A DNA stretch of 64,000 nucleotides from Motacilla alba alba. Its lineage: Eukaryota; Chordata; Aves; Passeriformes; Motacillidae. Within the stretch, counting starts at the first letter, position 1; every line of letters starts with the position of its first letter. The DNA is taken from NCBI RefSeq assembly GCF_015832195.1, contig NC_052026.1:17145013-17209012 (forward strand), given 5' to 3'. The notes under the pieces were generated by a model. That model made no database searches and was not told where the DNA came from. It worked only from the letters and a program-made list of their open reading frames with translations. The translations under genes and the position numbers were made by a program. Below, piece by piece: positions 24,837 to 37,200 of this stretch.

Positions 24837-27800
24837 CTTGTCTCTGGAGCTTGGTGAGACACAGATGTGGCACTGCACAGTTGGGAGACTCCAACCCATG
24901 TGTGCCCCTTTATCATCTCGATAGTGCCTCACTTTGGAAGACACCCTGCATTCTGCCAGGTTCCAAATTGCAAAATTAGCAGTCCCCGTTAATTTCCAGG
25001 TACTGAGTCATCCAATGATAGTGATCTCCAGCTCCTGTTCAGCCTGTCTGCAATTGATATGTGCAATGTATTTATTAGAGATTTGCTTTAAAGGAATGCT
25101 GGTGTTTGAGGATATGCATTTAATTTCATTTCTTCCCTGGGCGCTTTGATCAGGGCTGTGCTCACTACCTCTGCCTCATGCTTTGAACTTGTAGATGCAA
25201 GCACATAAATAATTTCCCATGTCAATTCCTGGCTCATCTAGCCAGGCTGATATATGGAAGGCAAGTTGTCTCCTAAATTCCTGTCAGTGGGATTAGTGAA
25301 TTGATTAGTTGAATTCTGAATTAAAATTACAATTAAAGGCAAAATTCTATCTCTTAGGCTTCTAGTCATCTGCCCAAAGTGTAGCAGTCAGATTACAGGA
25401 TTTTACCAGGTTTCTGTTAAGAATAAAAACTGTTTTCAATAGCCTTTTCTATTTTTTCTATTTTTAAATCAATCTCTCAGATTATTAGCAATTACTAAAA
25501 AGAAAATATGTAATTTTTTTCAGTTCTTCAGCGTAAAGAGGGAATTCCATTGATTTTTGAAAATACTAATGATGTGATTCAGGGAACATAATTACCTACA
25601 AATGCCATCAGTAACATATAACGATTTTTTTTCCCAGTAGGTTCACCTCAAAGTATTTAAATGGCAATATGGGCATTGTATATTAAATTGCAGTTACTAT
25701 TTACAGGTTATTGATATATATTTTGCTATAACAGACTCAGGACATATGTCAGGCATGAACCTTTGCATTTGGGCCAAAAGCTCTGATGACAGTGAAAATT
25801 CCTTCCTTCCCTTCCTTCCCTTCCTTCCCTTCCTTCCCTTCCTTCCCTTCCTTCCCTTCCTTCCCTTCCTTTCCTTCCTTCCTTCCTTCCTTCCTTCCTT
25901 CCTTCCTTCCTGCCTCCCTCCCTCCCTCCCTCCCTCCCTCCTTCCTCTTGGTGGAAAAGTTCTTTCTGAACATATTTTCATTATTTATTCCATCTCCATC
26001 ACATAGTTTCATGATATTTTCTCTCTCCATCATCCAGCTTTCTCATTCTGGCTGTGAGCTTGCCCCGTGTTATTGGGAATGGCCACAGAACATGACTTTT
26101 AGGCCCCAGCAGGCCCTGCAAAGTGCCTGTATTTTGCTCACCTCACCCCGTGGCCATGCAGAGCACATCCCAACCCCCACAGAAGCAGTTGGAATGATTT
26201 AATATCTGCTGCTCCTCACACAGCACCAGCACTGACTCGAACTGCAGCTCTGCTGAAGGATCCTTTGCTCCTGCTGATATTATCATCTTGGTTAAGTGAG
26301 AAGCAAATGTGCTGCTAGGAGCTACTTGGGCTTAATTTTTGCTATTCAGCACCATAAATTACAGTATTTTGTGGCCACTGTAAAAGGTGTGATTTGAACC
26401 AATTATGCATTCTGCTCTAAATCCCCAAACTTTGGAGAAGCATGTAATTATGGAAAGTCATTTCCACCGGGTCAATTCTCTCTTATCTGTTCACAGAGAA
26501 CACTAGGATGTGTGTGAAGTTTATAAAGCATCATTTTAAACTAGATTTATTAAAGCTGCTTGTTAATGAGAATGTTTTCCTTTTCAGAGCTCAAAACTTG
26601 CCATGTCTGAGTAGCGCAGAGAATTTCCCAGCTTCTGCACAAGGCCTTTTCTTTATTCCGAAGAGGGATGAAATGGAGGTGTTAGGACAAATGGAAAGGG
26701 AGCAGAGATTTAATAGAATTTGGAGATTAAATGTATAATTTTCAAAAATACCCACAAACAACCAATCAGCATTTATGTAACTCTACTGCCCATTGGTTTC
26801 AGTGTTAGATACTTAGGATCTCTTGGCACAAGAATTAACTCTTTAAAAGACGTGGTAGATTGTCACACAACTTTCTGTATTTTTATAGGATTTTGTGCAA
26901 TTTTTTTTTTCACAGATTTTTTAGGGTTAAATAAGCAGGGAACTAAATGCTCATTTTTCCTTGGGAAGCCAGGGTGTGAATTTTACCTGTCTGTTGAGTC
27001 AGATTCGGTTGTAACTTTTTTCTAACAGTTAGGGAATCCAGAGGATTTAGATAACCATTTTTCTGAAGGTGTTAGGATCAGGTTTCTTTCTTTCTTTGTG
27101 CTGTCACCCTCTGTCTCACAGATTTGCTGCTGAAGGCAGGGCACCATTGCACTTAGGAGTAGTAAATGTTGATTTGCTCTATGAGTAATGAGACGCGGTG
27201 TCACACACGTGGCTCAGCAGTGGTGAGGTGGCAATGAACTCATGGGTGGTGTTTTAATATCTGTCTTTGGAGCTGCATAGTTACATCAGCACCCAAAATT
27301 AAACTAAGATTAGCTGTTGTCTAACTGTTTCCATTGAGACTGTGATGGATTAGGCCAAATCCTAATAATTTCAGGATTGTTCATGAGCCATGATGGAACT
27401 TTTAACATGTAAAAGGACAAAAAAATAATAGATGATTCAAACTGAACTCTACTAAAAAGCAACAGTTTATTCCATTAAGTATGGTGCTGGCTAATAGATG
27501 TGATTTCTTCTTCCATGTGTTTGATGGCATTTTAAACTAATAATTTTCATTGTTGACAAGCAATTGAAGAGAAAACTGAATGTAACATTTGGTATTTAAA
27601 AAAAAAGGGGATGCACAATTTTTAAAGAGCTTTTCTATATGGGAATGATTACAGAATGCACAGTGCAGTAAAGAATTTGGCTGGTTGCATTTGGAATCTG
27701 TGTGGCTGTGACAAGCACAGTTGTTCAGGAAGCAAAGATCTGGTGTTATGTCTGAGATACACACAACACACGAGGTGCCAGGTCCAATTAACAGTCTGAT

Positions 27801-30800
27801 GGTGGTAAATCCATTATCCTTGGAAAGAGAGGCCACCACCAGGAGACATTAATTCAATGTGACACCGACTGGGGTGTTTATATACAGCTAATTGCAATGT
27901 CAGACATTCTGCTCTAATTGAGTTTAATTGTGGCAAAATTGGAGTTAATTAAAAGTTAATGGTATAGAGCACATCGTGTTATTATAAACTATGGGTACAT
28001 GTTTCATATCCTTATTATTGTTGTTAAAATGGTGCTTTCAATTACTGTGCCTTGTATTGGCACTTTGGAAACGGGCTGTAATTGTTTTGACATCACTGAA
28101 AGTTATTGTTCTGAGGAGGCCTGAAGAAATGTGCTTGTTTTAAAAGGCTTGACCAAGTTACTTAGTTCATTATATCACAATATAAATCTCACTTGTGATG
28201 TTTCTACCCACCTTGCTAAGGAAAGAGTGGAGAGTGTTGGGAAAACAGAAGTAAAGTCTATTCCACCGTAAGAGAATGATTGTATTCTTGGTGTTGTCCA
28301 TCATAATTTGAGTAAGAAAATCTCAATTTCCTCATATTTTCTGAATCCGCCTTTTTCTAATTGTGTCCAATCTCTGGCTGTTCTGTGAGCCTCTCTGATG
28401 AATCCCCTGTCTGTGAGATTTTCCCTGGGTTCTCTTTGCTTTTTTCTTTCTCTGCACCCTTTGTTCTTTACTGTTACACACCATGTTCTGTATATTCCAA
28501 TTATTTATTCACTGGCAGCTCCATCTCTATCCCAACCTGTCTCAATGAAGTTTTATATCAAAACTTTTCTGCTTGACTTCTCCTCCTGGATGTCTTGCTG
28601 CCAGTTCAGAAATAGTCATTGCATTTTCCCAGGTTTCTGTCAATTTAAGCAGCCCAACCATCCTCGTGTCCATCAGCCCAACACCAGGTTGATTTTCTTG
28701 TTTTCTCTCGTGTTATCCTTCATGTGCTTGTTTGGAACTGCCCAAATATAAAAAAAATGCAATTATGTGAAATGCTTCTTTCCAAGAACCGTGGCTCCAT
28801 GTACAACCCTGGCTCATCCAAGACAGGTAAAAGGTGTTCTAAACGTATTTATGAACAAAAAAATGCTGTGTTTGAAATGGCTCCTTGTGTGGGGAAAGTG
28901 ATGCAGTAAAATTACTGATTTTCTTCTGTAGGCCAGCAGTTCCCTCAGCCCTTTGCTCTGTAAAGCTCAATAGGCTGGAAAAAGCAGAATGTTTCAGTAA
29001 CAGCAGAGTCACTTCATTCCAAAAAAGAGGAAATTTGTCTCTGGAGCTGCCGAAAAGAAATATTCTTTATTAATCTTTTTGCTAATGTAAACTTCTATCC
29101 CTGTGGAAAACAATTAGCTCTTTATCAAGAATTGTCATTTTCAGAAAACACCAGTGAGATACACTCCTGTTTCGTTGGATGCTATCACTCAGGAGGGCAA
29201 CAATCTAAAATAAGAAACAGTGGGGAAAAAAATCCCAAACCAAATAGATTTGCCAGTATTCCTAAAGATGAGAAATCCTTTTGGTGCTTAACATTAAAAA
29301 CTGACCCAAAGAAGTGAGTACAGACTAAGGTGAAAACACTGTGGATGGGGAGTAGATTTATATTCAAACCTTTTTGTTTAATTTATCACAACCAGCAGGT
29401 CTGGGTTTCTTTATTTAAAGAAAGATGTTTTACTAGGTCATAGGTGCATTTAATAAGAGGAAATTCTGTCAGTGGCAGTGAAATTAATGCTGCAAATATC
29501 TTGCATCAGGAGCATGGAACACACCAGAAAGTGCTGAAATGAAGCTTGTGAGAAAGCCAAGGAAAAGGACAGTGATGATTTCTGGAATCTGGTAGTGCTT
29601 TTAAATCTGCAGGTTTGAGCTGATACTGAGGTGGATTATACTGCACAACCTCATCCAGTTTTTTAGGGAAAAAATAATTATTAATGTATTTGTTTGTATA
29701 CCTGATAGGGTATAAACACGTAAGCAAAGGCACAAAGGGTAATCCAGTTTTGTGCTAACACGGTGTATACTCTAGACTTTCTTTCCCTACTCCAAAATTT
29801 ACTTCAACTTTGACTTAAATGCTAAGTCATTACAGAAAAATATGCCTTTTACAAGCCATTTTCAAGAAAATATCAAGGAGTCTGAATAGGAAGAAAAGCA
29901 TTCAGAGATTTTGAGTGGTGTTGGAAATAGAATATCTCTTGTTAGAGAAAGGAAAATGCTTGATATTTAATGTTCATTACAACATTGGAGAATATTAACA
30001 TGACTCTGTACATTGTGAATGGAAGTAGCTGTCAAAAAGATGGAGTAATGGACCACCAAAAAATATAACAGTGAACTAAGCCATTGTGCTTTTATTGATG
30101 AAGAAGTGGAAATACTTGATAATCCTTGCAGTGGAATTCTACTGTATTAACAGGTACTTATTTTTCCTCTTTTCTTCTTCTCTCACCATCAAAACTACTT
30201 GAAACTTGTATTTTTCATGGTTATGGAAAAAAATCTATAATAACTTTTCTCAGAAAAAAAATTATGAGTGTAATTCTCTTTTGCAGTGAAATAGATATGA
30301 ACATGCTCCTCATTTCAGGATTTTTCAGAATATTCATTTATTGCATTTTTCTGGCTTTAACTTCTGCCCGAGTGTGATTGTTACCAGAATAGTTTCTTGT
30401 GAGGAGGAAACAAGAATGAAAGCAGATGGGATGTGAAATATACTTAGCTGCTACGAGCTCAGGAAAACTTTAAAAACTTTCATAAATTAAATCCCCAGCT
30501 CTTTGATGTTAAGATTAAACCAGGTGGTTTACAACACGCTTGCAGTAATATCCAAGCTGCCAATAAATCCCGTATGGGAAGATCTCCAGTGAACTTCAAG
30601 GGAATGAGGCAATTTCTTGGCTCACATCCCGTGGAGCCAAGAAGAGTAGGTTGCTAAGAAGTTCCCATGTTTTGCCATCTGCTTCTGCCAGGCACTAAAA
30701 GTTTCCGTTTTGCCACATTTTGGGACTCTATGAAGTCCTGAGGCTTTTCAGCTCCACTAGCTCTACCTTCCTTTTTTCAGAGAATGCAACACCAAAGAAA

Positions 30801-30842
30801 TTGCCATGTTTAACTTTGGAATTTGGTTTGGTTCTGTTTCTC
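24837..30842 (+). other. CDH13: CDH13 intron, between the sense LTR and the first antisense LTR
   Basis: No gene is supported. The block contains the long polypyrimidine microsatellite at 25799-25949, a modestly GC-rich patch at 26040-26200, and a stretch at 27880-28090 rich in TAAT-type motifs that could be a regulatory element. Otherwise it is AT-rich and looks unique. Confidence 0.85.
25799..25949 (+). repeat. 151-bp polypyrimidine microsatellite, three successive units
   Basis: All bases are C or T except one G at 25912. From about 25799 to 25868 the unit is 9 bp (TTCCTTCCC), then TTCC to about 25910, then CCCT to about 25943. Such mirror-symmetric homopurine-homopyrimidine tracts can form intramolecular triplexes (H-DNA). 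Confidence 0.97.
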
Positions 30843-31261
30843 TACTTCATTTGCAGGGATGCCTGTGGCAGGGAGGAATGTTGAATCCGACTCCATGTTC
30901 TCAGAAGGCTGATTTATTACTTTATGATACTATATTATATTAAAGAATACTATACTACACTAACTAAGGAATACAGAAAGGATACTTACTGAATGCTGAA
31001 AAGATAATAATGAAAACTCGTGACTCTTTCCAGAGCCCCGACACAGCTTGGCCCCAGTTGGCCAGAGAGTCAAAACAACTCACAGCAGAATCCAGTGAAA
31101 CAATCACCTGTGGGTAAACAATCTCCAAACATAGTTCACATGAACACAACACAGGAGAAGCAAATGAGATAAGATTGTTTTCCTTTTTTTCTGAGGCTTC
31201 TCAGCTTCCCAGGAGAAAAATCCTGGGCGAAGGGATTTTTTCAGAGAATGTGAATGTCACA
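30843..31261 (-). mobile_element. Solo LTR, passerine ERV, antisense to CDH13 (copy 1)
   Basis: A 419-bp element bounded by a perfect 6-bp direct repeat, TTTCTC, at 30837-30842 and 31262-31267. Read on the minus strand it begins TGTGACATTCACATTC and contains an AATAAA signal in its 3' third. It aligns along its whole length with copies at 48695-49102 and 58726-59157. No retroviral coding sequence is attached, so it is a solo LTR left by LTR-LTR recombination. A 6-bp duplication is usual for class II (ERVK-like) elements; that class call is inference. Confidence 0.88.
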
Positions 31262-34200
31262 TTTCTCTGTTTTAGTAACTTGTTTTGTAATTGGGTGGAG
31301 AGGCAATGAGCTCTCCCATGGATCATTTATGTCTCAGACTGTGAGAGAGAGTAATGGTCTCAGTGACACAGTGTGGCTCCTGCTGTGCCAGCCAGCCAGC
31401 AGCATCCTGTGCCTTGGGAAATTGTCCTTTTGCTCTTATTTGTTGGCTTTAGCAATTTTCATTTAGTTATAGCCTCAGCTACAGCAAACCTCTCCTTGCA
31501 ATCTTATTATTACTCACTCAGAAGAAATGTACAGCAGCATGAAAACAAAATTGACTTTTTGAAATGGATTTGGATTTATTTTTTTTTATTTTGGTCCAAC
31601 CCATTCCAAGTCCTTTGTAAGATATTAGTAATACAAATATTAATCCTTGAACTGAATTTGTTTTTTTGTTTTTGTTTTTTTTCTGTCTGTTTTTTGTTTT
31701 TTTTTTCTTCCAAAGGAGAAGTAATTAAGAACAGATGAAAGAATTTTCTATAGTATACATTATGTTGGTTTTAGGTAGCCATGCCAAATCTGGCGCTGTT
31801 TTTTTTCTGAATTCTACTCTCTTCTACTTCTCTGTGTTCAAATTTATTAAAAAAATACTCTCTGCAATCAAAGAGTTTTAGTTTTGATCCAAAGATGTTA
31901 AAATAAATTGTCCTCAGAGAATTGAGGTAGGAATAGGAAGTAAATGATCTGATAGCTTTTTTTTAGTTAAATATTTACAACAATTAGAAAGAAAACCCAA
32001 CCCTCTACCCTGCCCAACACTCCCTCTCCCTGAAAAACCCCTCAAAACACCAATAGAAAATCCCAAACAAACAAAAAGCTCCAGCTTTTCTAAGGGCCTA
32101 GCTTTTCACCCTTGGGGAACAAAATTTCAATGTTATCTGTAGATGGAAGTGCATTTCCCTCTTCAAAGGAGGAGGTAGTTTCTGCAGCTGTTTTCTGTGT
32201 CCCGACCTTCAATTTCATCTGAATTAACATCCTAATATCATTAATAGAAGGTGTACAGGGAAATTGACATGGGACTTTTCTCCCACAGGCAGAACTGATG
32301 TCTGTCTGCAGAATATCAGATATTCCAAAAAGAAAATATATTCTTAGTCCAGAGAAGATGCATTGGTGCCTTCTTAAAGACAAGTTTAAATGAAAACCAA
32401 GACTTTTAAAATGCAATGTCTGAAAAATTATCCCATCCAGGAAATTCTTAAGGTTTAAATTAAGTCCAGTCCATTTGATATACTGGAGACAAGGATCAAA
32501 AGTCTGTGAAGATCCAGTTCAGCTCATTCTCACAAATTAAAAAGAAATTCCTTTTTTATTGTGTCCTAAAAGAATCTAAGTAATTTCATTAATAATTTGT
32601 CTTAGTTGTCTTTCACAGAATTGAAATTCTGTTTTGGCCTTAATCTGTCAAAAAACAAAGTTTCAAAATTCCCAAATCTTCTTCAGAAGAGAGCCTCTCT
32701 CTCTCTGCTCTGCTTTTTATCACCTACAACAGCAATTGCATGTTTCACCTTTGGAGTGGAATTCTGCACTGGCGAGTCTCAAACTAAGGCATCACATTTT
32801 TGTTTTGCCTGCAGCCTTTGAGGCAGTTGGAGACTGACATCCCAACGTTTCAACCACTGCTGAAATCCCAGGTTATAACTCTGCAGCTTGTAAGAACATA
32901 GACTTTGACAGTAATCAGCTTATTCTTTCAGCTTGGGGATTTTTTTTTGTTGTTGTTGTTGAGCTCTTGTTTGGAAGTCCTGGTGAGCTCTCTTTCTGTC
33001 TTAATCTATAATTTATTTTTTTATTTTTGCATCTTGCAAATAAACCATCCTGTGATATGAAATCACTTATTTTGTGTGTGTGCTAAGATCTGTCTCAGCC
33101 AGGATGATCCTTTGGACCAAAGCTGAGGTTCTAAGCTCATTAAGTAACCTCATTAACATGCTGAGCCTTTGTGGAAGCTGCGCATTGGAGATCTTTCCCT
33201 GGAAAGGAATTTGGTTAAAGCATAAATAAAGAGTGACTAAAGAGACTTCCACACGCTCTTGGAAGGGTGGTTGTGCCTTTGGAGAAGTGAATCAAAGTTT
33301 AAGGTGTGGATTAAGTCACTGACATGAAAAAACCCTGTGCATTCTTATTAAATGGATAGCGATAAAAAGTTGAGGCAAGTAATTTATTCTTAGAGCAACA
33401 TTTTCAAATTTTTTGTCTAATGGAAAATGATAAAAGCTGTATTTAAAGCACCTAGACTCATTTTTTGTTAGGACTCACTTCATGTCCTAATTTTGTCCTT
33501 GTATTTTTAAGCAGAAAACAATGTGGGAATTTCCTGCGGGTTCTGCCTTTTCACTTTTTGTAATCTCATCAACTAATCTGAAAGCATTTGAAGTTTGGCA
33601 CTTTGAGTGATTTTTTGCTTGATTTTCTTTTGAACAGTTCCTTTTTTATTTTGTTGCTGATCACTGCCACATCCTTGCATTGAAAAATATACATACATAT
33701 GTATACAGTTGCAGAAACAGATGCATATTTTAAAATGGAAATTAAATAAGAAATTGCAATTTTTTTTTGTGGTCGTGTATCACATCAGCAAGGACAGCAA
33801 GGATTTTGATATACACCATAACTTCAAATGAAACCCCTGCGTGTGACAGGGTTAATGCTAAGGATTCCTAAAGTCTTAATTATGTTCACAATTGCTTCTA
33901 TTTCACTTATCGCAAATCTGCTTTAGAAGGTCACCAATGTAAGACAGAATCAGAACCAAAGTTTCATGAGAAAAGACTCAGAAATGACTCTGCATCAAAA
34001 ATTTGTTTATTTCTCTTAAAATTTGCTCATGTCAGCCCATTCTTGCTAATTTTTCTGCTACTAATATCATTCTTCAGGCCATTAATTTGTTCAAACTCCC
34101 ATGATTTGAAGTCAGAGGATCACAGAAGATGTTGTATCCTACAGTGCCAGGAGGTGTTTCTGATTTAAACAACTAAAGGTTTTTCAACTCTTCTGCAGTC

Positions 34201-37200
34201 CTTATTGGGATCTCCAGTTATGTCCTCTGAATTACCAAATCATCATGGCTCATGAGGGCAGCAATTCAGCCCTAATTAATAAGAGGTAATGAGCTGAATA
34301 ACTTTCCATTGGAAGAGGCTTTTATAAATGCTGTTGCCTCAGGAACAACCATGATGTGGTAAATTGTCGTTGTTGAACTCCTAAATTTTGTTATAAAAGG
34401 GACAAGAGATTTAATAATTTGTAAGAGGATGAATACCCTTGAAAAATTTTTAGAGGGATTCAATGGAACTGAAGAGGTGGCAGTCTTAATTCTCAATTGT
34501 TCTTGGTAATTTAGTGCATTGTTAAAAAGACATTCATCTTATGTGTCCTTTTAAGATTAATTGTACCTTCCTATTTTTTGTTGTTTATGACTACAGTTAA
34601 TGTGTGAGCAATGAATAATCTTATCAAAGCAGGAAATACAAAATAACCTTAAAATCTTAGGTCAGGAGTTTTCAGATGGATTTTTGTATGAAATTATATA
34701 CTAATATATACTTAGGACAAAAAAAAATGCCTTTTAACAAACTTTGCTTTAACTCCTTTTCCTCTAATGGTCATCTAGGGTTATTTTGAACATTTTCTTC
34801 ACTGATAAAGGAAAAAAGCTGGAGGGGAGAGGAAGGTGTGAAACTTTAAATCCTTTGTCTTTAGGAGCAACATCATGGTCCTGTTGAAATAATTTCCTCC
34901 ACAGAGAAAAATATCGTGAGGATGTGTCTGGTCTCACCCAGACACAGAAATGAGAGGCACACACATGTTTAGGTCATGGACATGGACCAACTCCATGTTT
35001 AGTTAAATAATGAGGACTCCAAGTGTCAGGTTCTAGCTCAATGGGAATAAATCTTTTTTACAAGAAAGGCTGAATTTAATTTGTACAATGCACTTTTGAG
35101 CTGGTTTAGCACAATGCCAGCAGCTGAACGGGTGTTTCACAGTTTAAAATGCTTTTACCAGGGCACATGGCTGGTATTGTGGAACACTGAAAGAAACAAT
35201 ACATCCCTCAGCCTGTTTCCCTGGCTGTCAATATAGCAACATATTTATTTCACAAAGAAAAGCAGCACCTTTTCATAATATATATTTCAAATAGAACTGA
35301 GTGCTGTTTCTTAGCAACAAGAGCTCAGGAGCTGGTGATCCTGAGATGAGCCACAACACGTGTGGGCTCCAGAACCACAGTGCTGCCATTAGCAGGGAGC
35401 TCACAGGGGAAACAAAGGCTTTCTGATGGCTAATTTCACTTGTCCCACCCCTGAAAAATACTGTCAAAAAAAACAAAACAAAAAAAAAAGAGAAACAAAC
35501 CCCAACAAACCAACAAAACTTTTCCCTCTCGTTGAATAGACTAAATCAACTTGAAGTGCACACAGAACCATGTGGGATAAATGTGACCTGCCTATAAAAC
35601 AGATGTGTTTTATGAATAGAACCTTGAGAAGTAATTACTCACAGCTTGTTGTAGAGAGACCTACTTTCTTTCACTCTGAAAGGAAAATGTGCTTATGTGT
35701 CAGGTTGGAACAATAGCTTTGAGTGCTGCTGATACTAAAGAAATTTAAAGAAAGTTGAGCACTTTCTGACAAGGGGTTTTTCATAGACTCCTGCTTTTGC
35801 TCTGTGGCTAATAAAGGAAAAACAGTGTTGGAGGGGGAAAAAGCACTGAAAAAGATAAACTAACCCAGTCTTGTGGCTTTCCCCGTGCAGAAATTTCCAT
35901 CCTGGATCCAAATTTCACTGGTTTGTTTGTTTGTTTGTTTATTTTTGTGGGGTTCCTTACTGTTTGAATCATCAGTGGTGTTCATTTCATATAAATGTAT
36001 ACCAAGTATATGTAAAGGGCTTTAGGAAATGAAATATAAGTAATAGAAAGTGTCCTTCCACAGTTGGTTTTTTTTTTTTTTTTTTTTAAGAACAGAAGGA
36101 TAAGTGAAATTATGTGAATTGTCTGTTTAGATCAATTGACTTTTGTGTGCCCAAAATGCCATGGGATCAGGAGACAACAATCTCAAATCTGTGCCTTGAG
36201 AACCCTGCCTGGTTCCAGTTACTGCTTGCTGCTGTGGCAAAACCATGCAAGTAAAACACACCCCTAGGCATATCCCCATGTCTTCATGGAGTTTAGGTTA
36301 GCAAACAGTTGAGAAAAAGAATACAAAAGGAGTAAAAAGGACTTTTCTTGGCTTTTATGATCTTTAGATTATAGTCCAAACATGTGACTCTTAGCTGAGA
36401 GATGAACCCATAGATGGGTAATATTAAGAGATATCAGTGTGGCTGTTCATTTTGAGTTTCATTTCCACAATTCATGTCAAAATCTTTAAAATACAGAACA
36501 TAATTTTTGACCAGAAAATTATTTAATGTCTTTCAAGTCAGCCAAAAGGGAGAAGTTACCAGAATCAGGCAGTGATTTACTCTTTTACTGTCCAGGTACT
36601 TGTGATTGTTTGGATAGACCTTCAGTGTTGCTTGAGCTGAGTTTGCTGAGCATGAATATATGCTTTGAATAATCAACTAGTTCATTTTCAATGCTATCTA
36701 TTAATATTTTGTAAATAATAGCTCTTCATTAATTGGACAATAATACTTGATATGGTGGTTAATACAAGATAACAGGATCCATTTGTAATTAAATAACTCC
36801 AGTGAAGAGAGAGCACTAAAAATCAAAGGGTCAACTACTAAATGTTAACAAGTAGTGCATTACACATTATACAGCAGTAATTACCATTCAGTGATACATT
36901 TATAATACAAAAAGTGTATTCACCAAAGGCATTCTTTACTGAAAACTCACAGAATTAATGGAGACAGGGAATGTCTTTTTTTTTAATAAAAATCCTAATT
37001 TTCTCTTCTTCTGTTCCGTGCACTAAACTTGTGCTAAATGCTCCCCTGATGTATTTCGCTGCAAGATGCAAAGTGCTGTCTAACGTGTGTTTTGTTTATT
37101 TGTGCAAAGCCTGTAGCTGCGAGGGGCAGTGCCATGAAATATTGAGAGCCTTGCCATCTGTTTGTGAGAAGATGTGAGGTGTGGCTGCAGTCAAGGCTGA

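Noticed and set aside
25697..26202. Frames encoding repeated PFLPFLP, SFPSFPS or KEGRKEG peptides
   Set aside because: They are translations of the polypyrimidine microsatellite on either strand.
33689..33706. Palindromic ATACATATGTAT
   Set aside because: A short alternating AT-rich palindrome of this size is common by chance.
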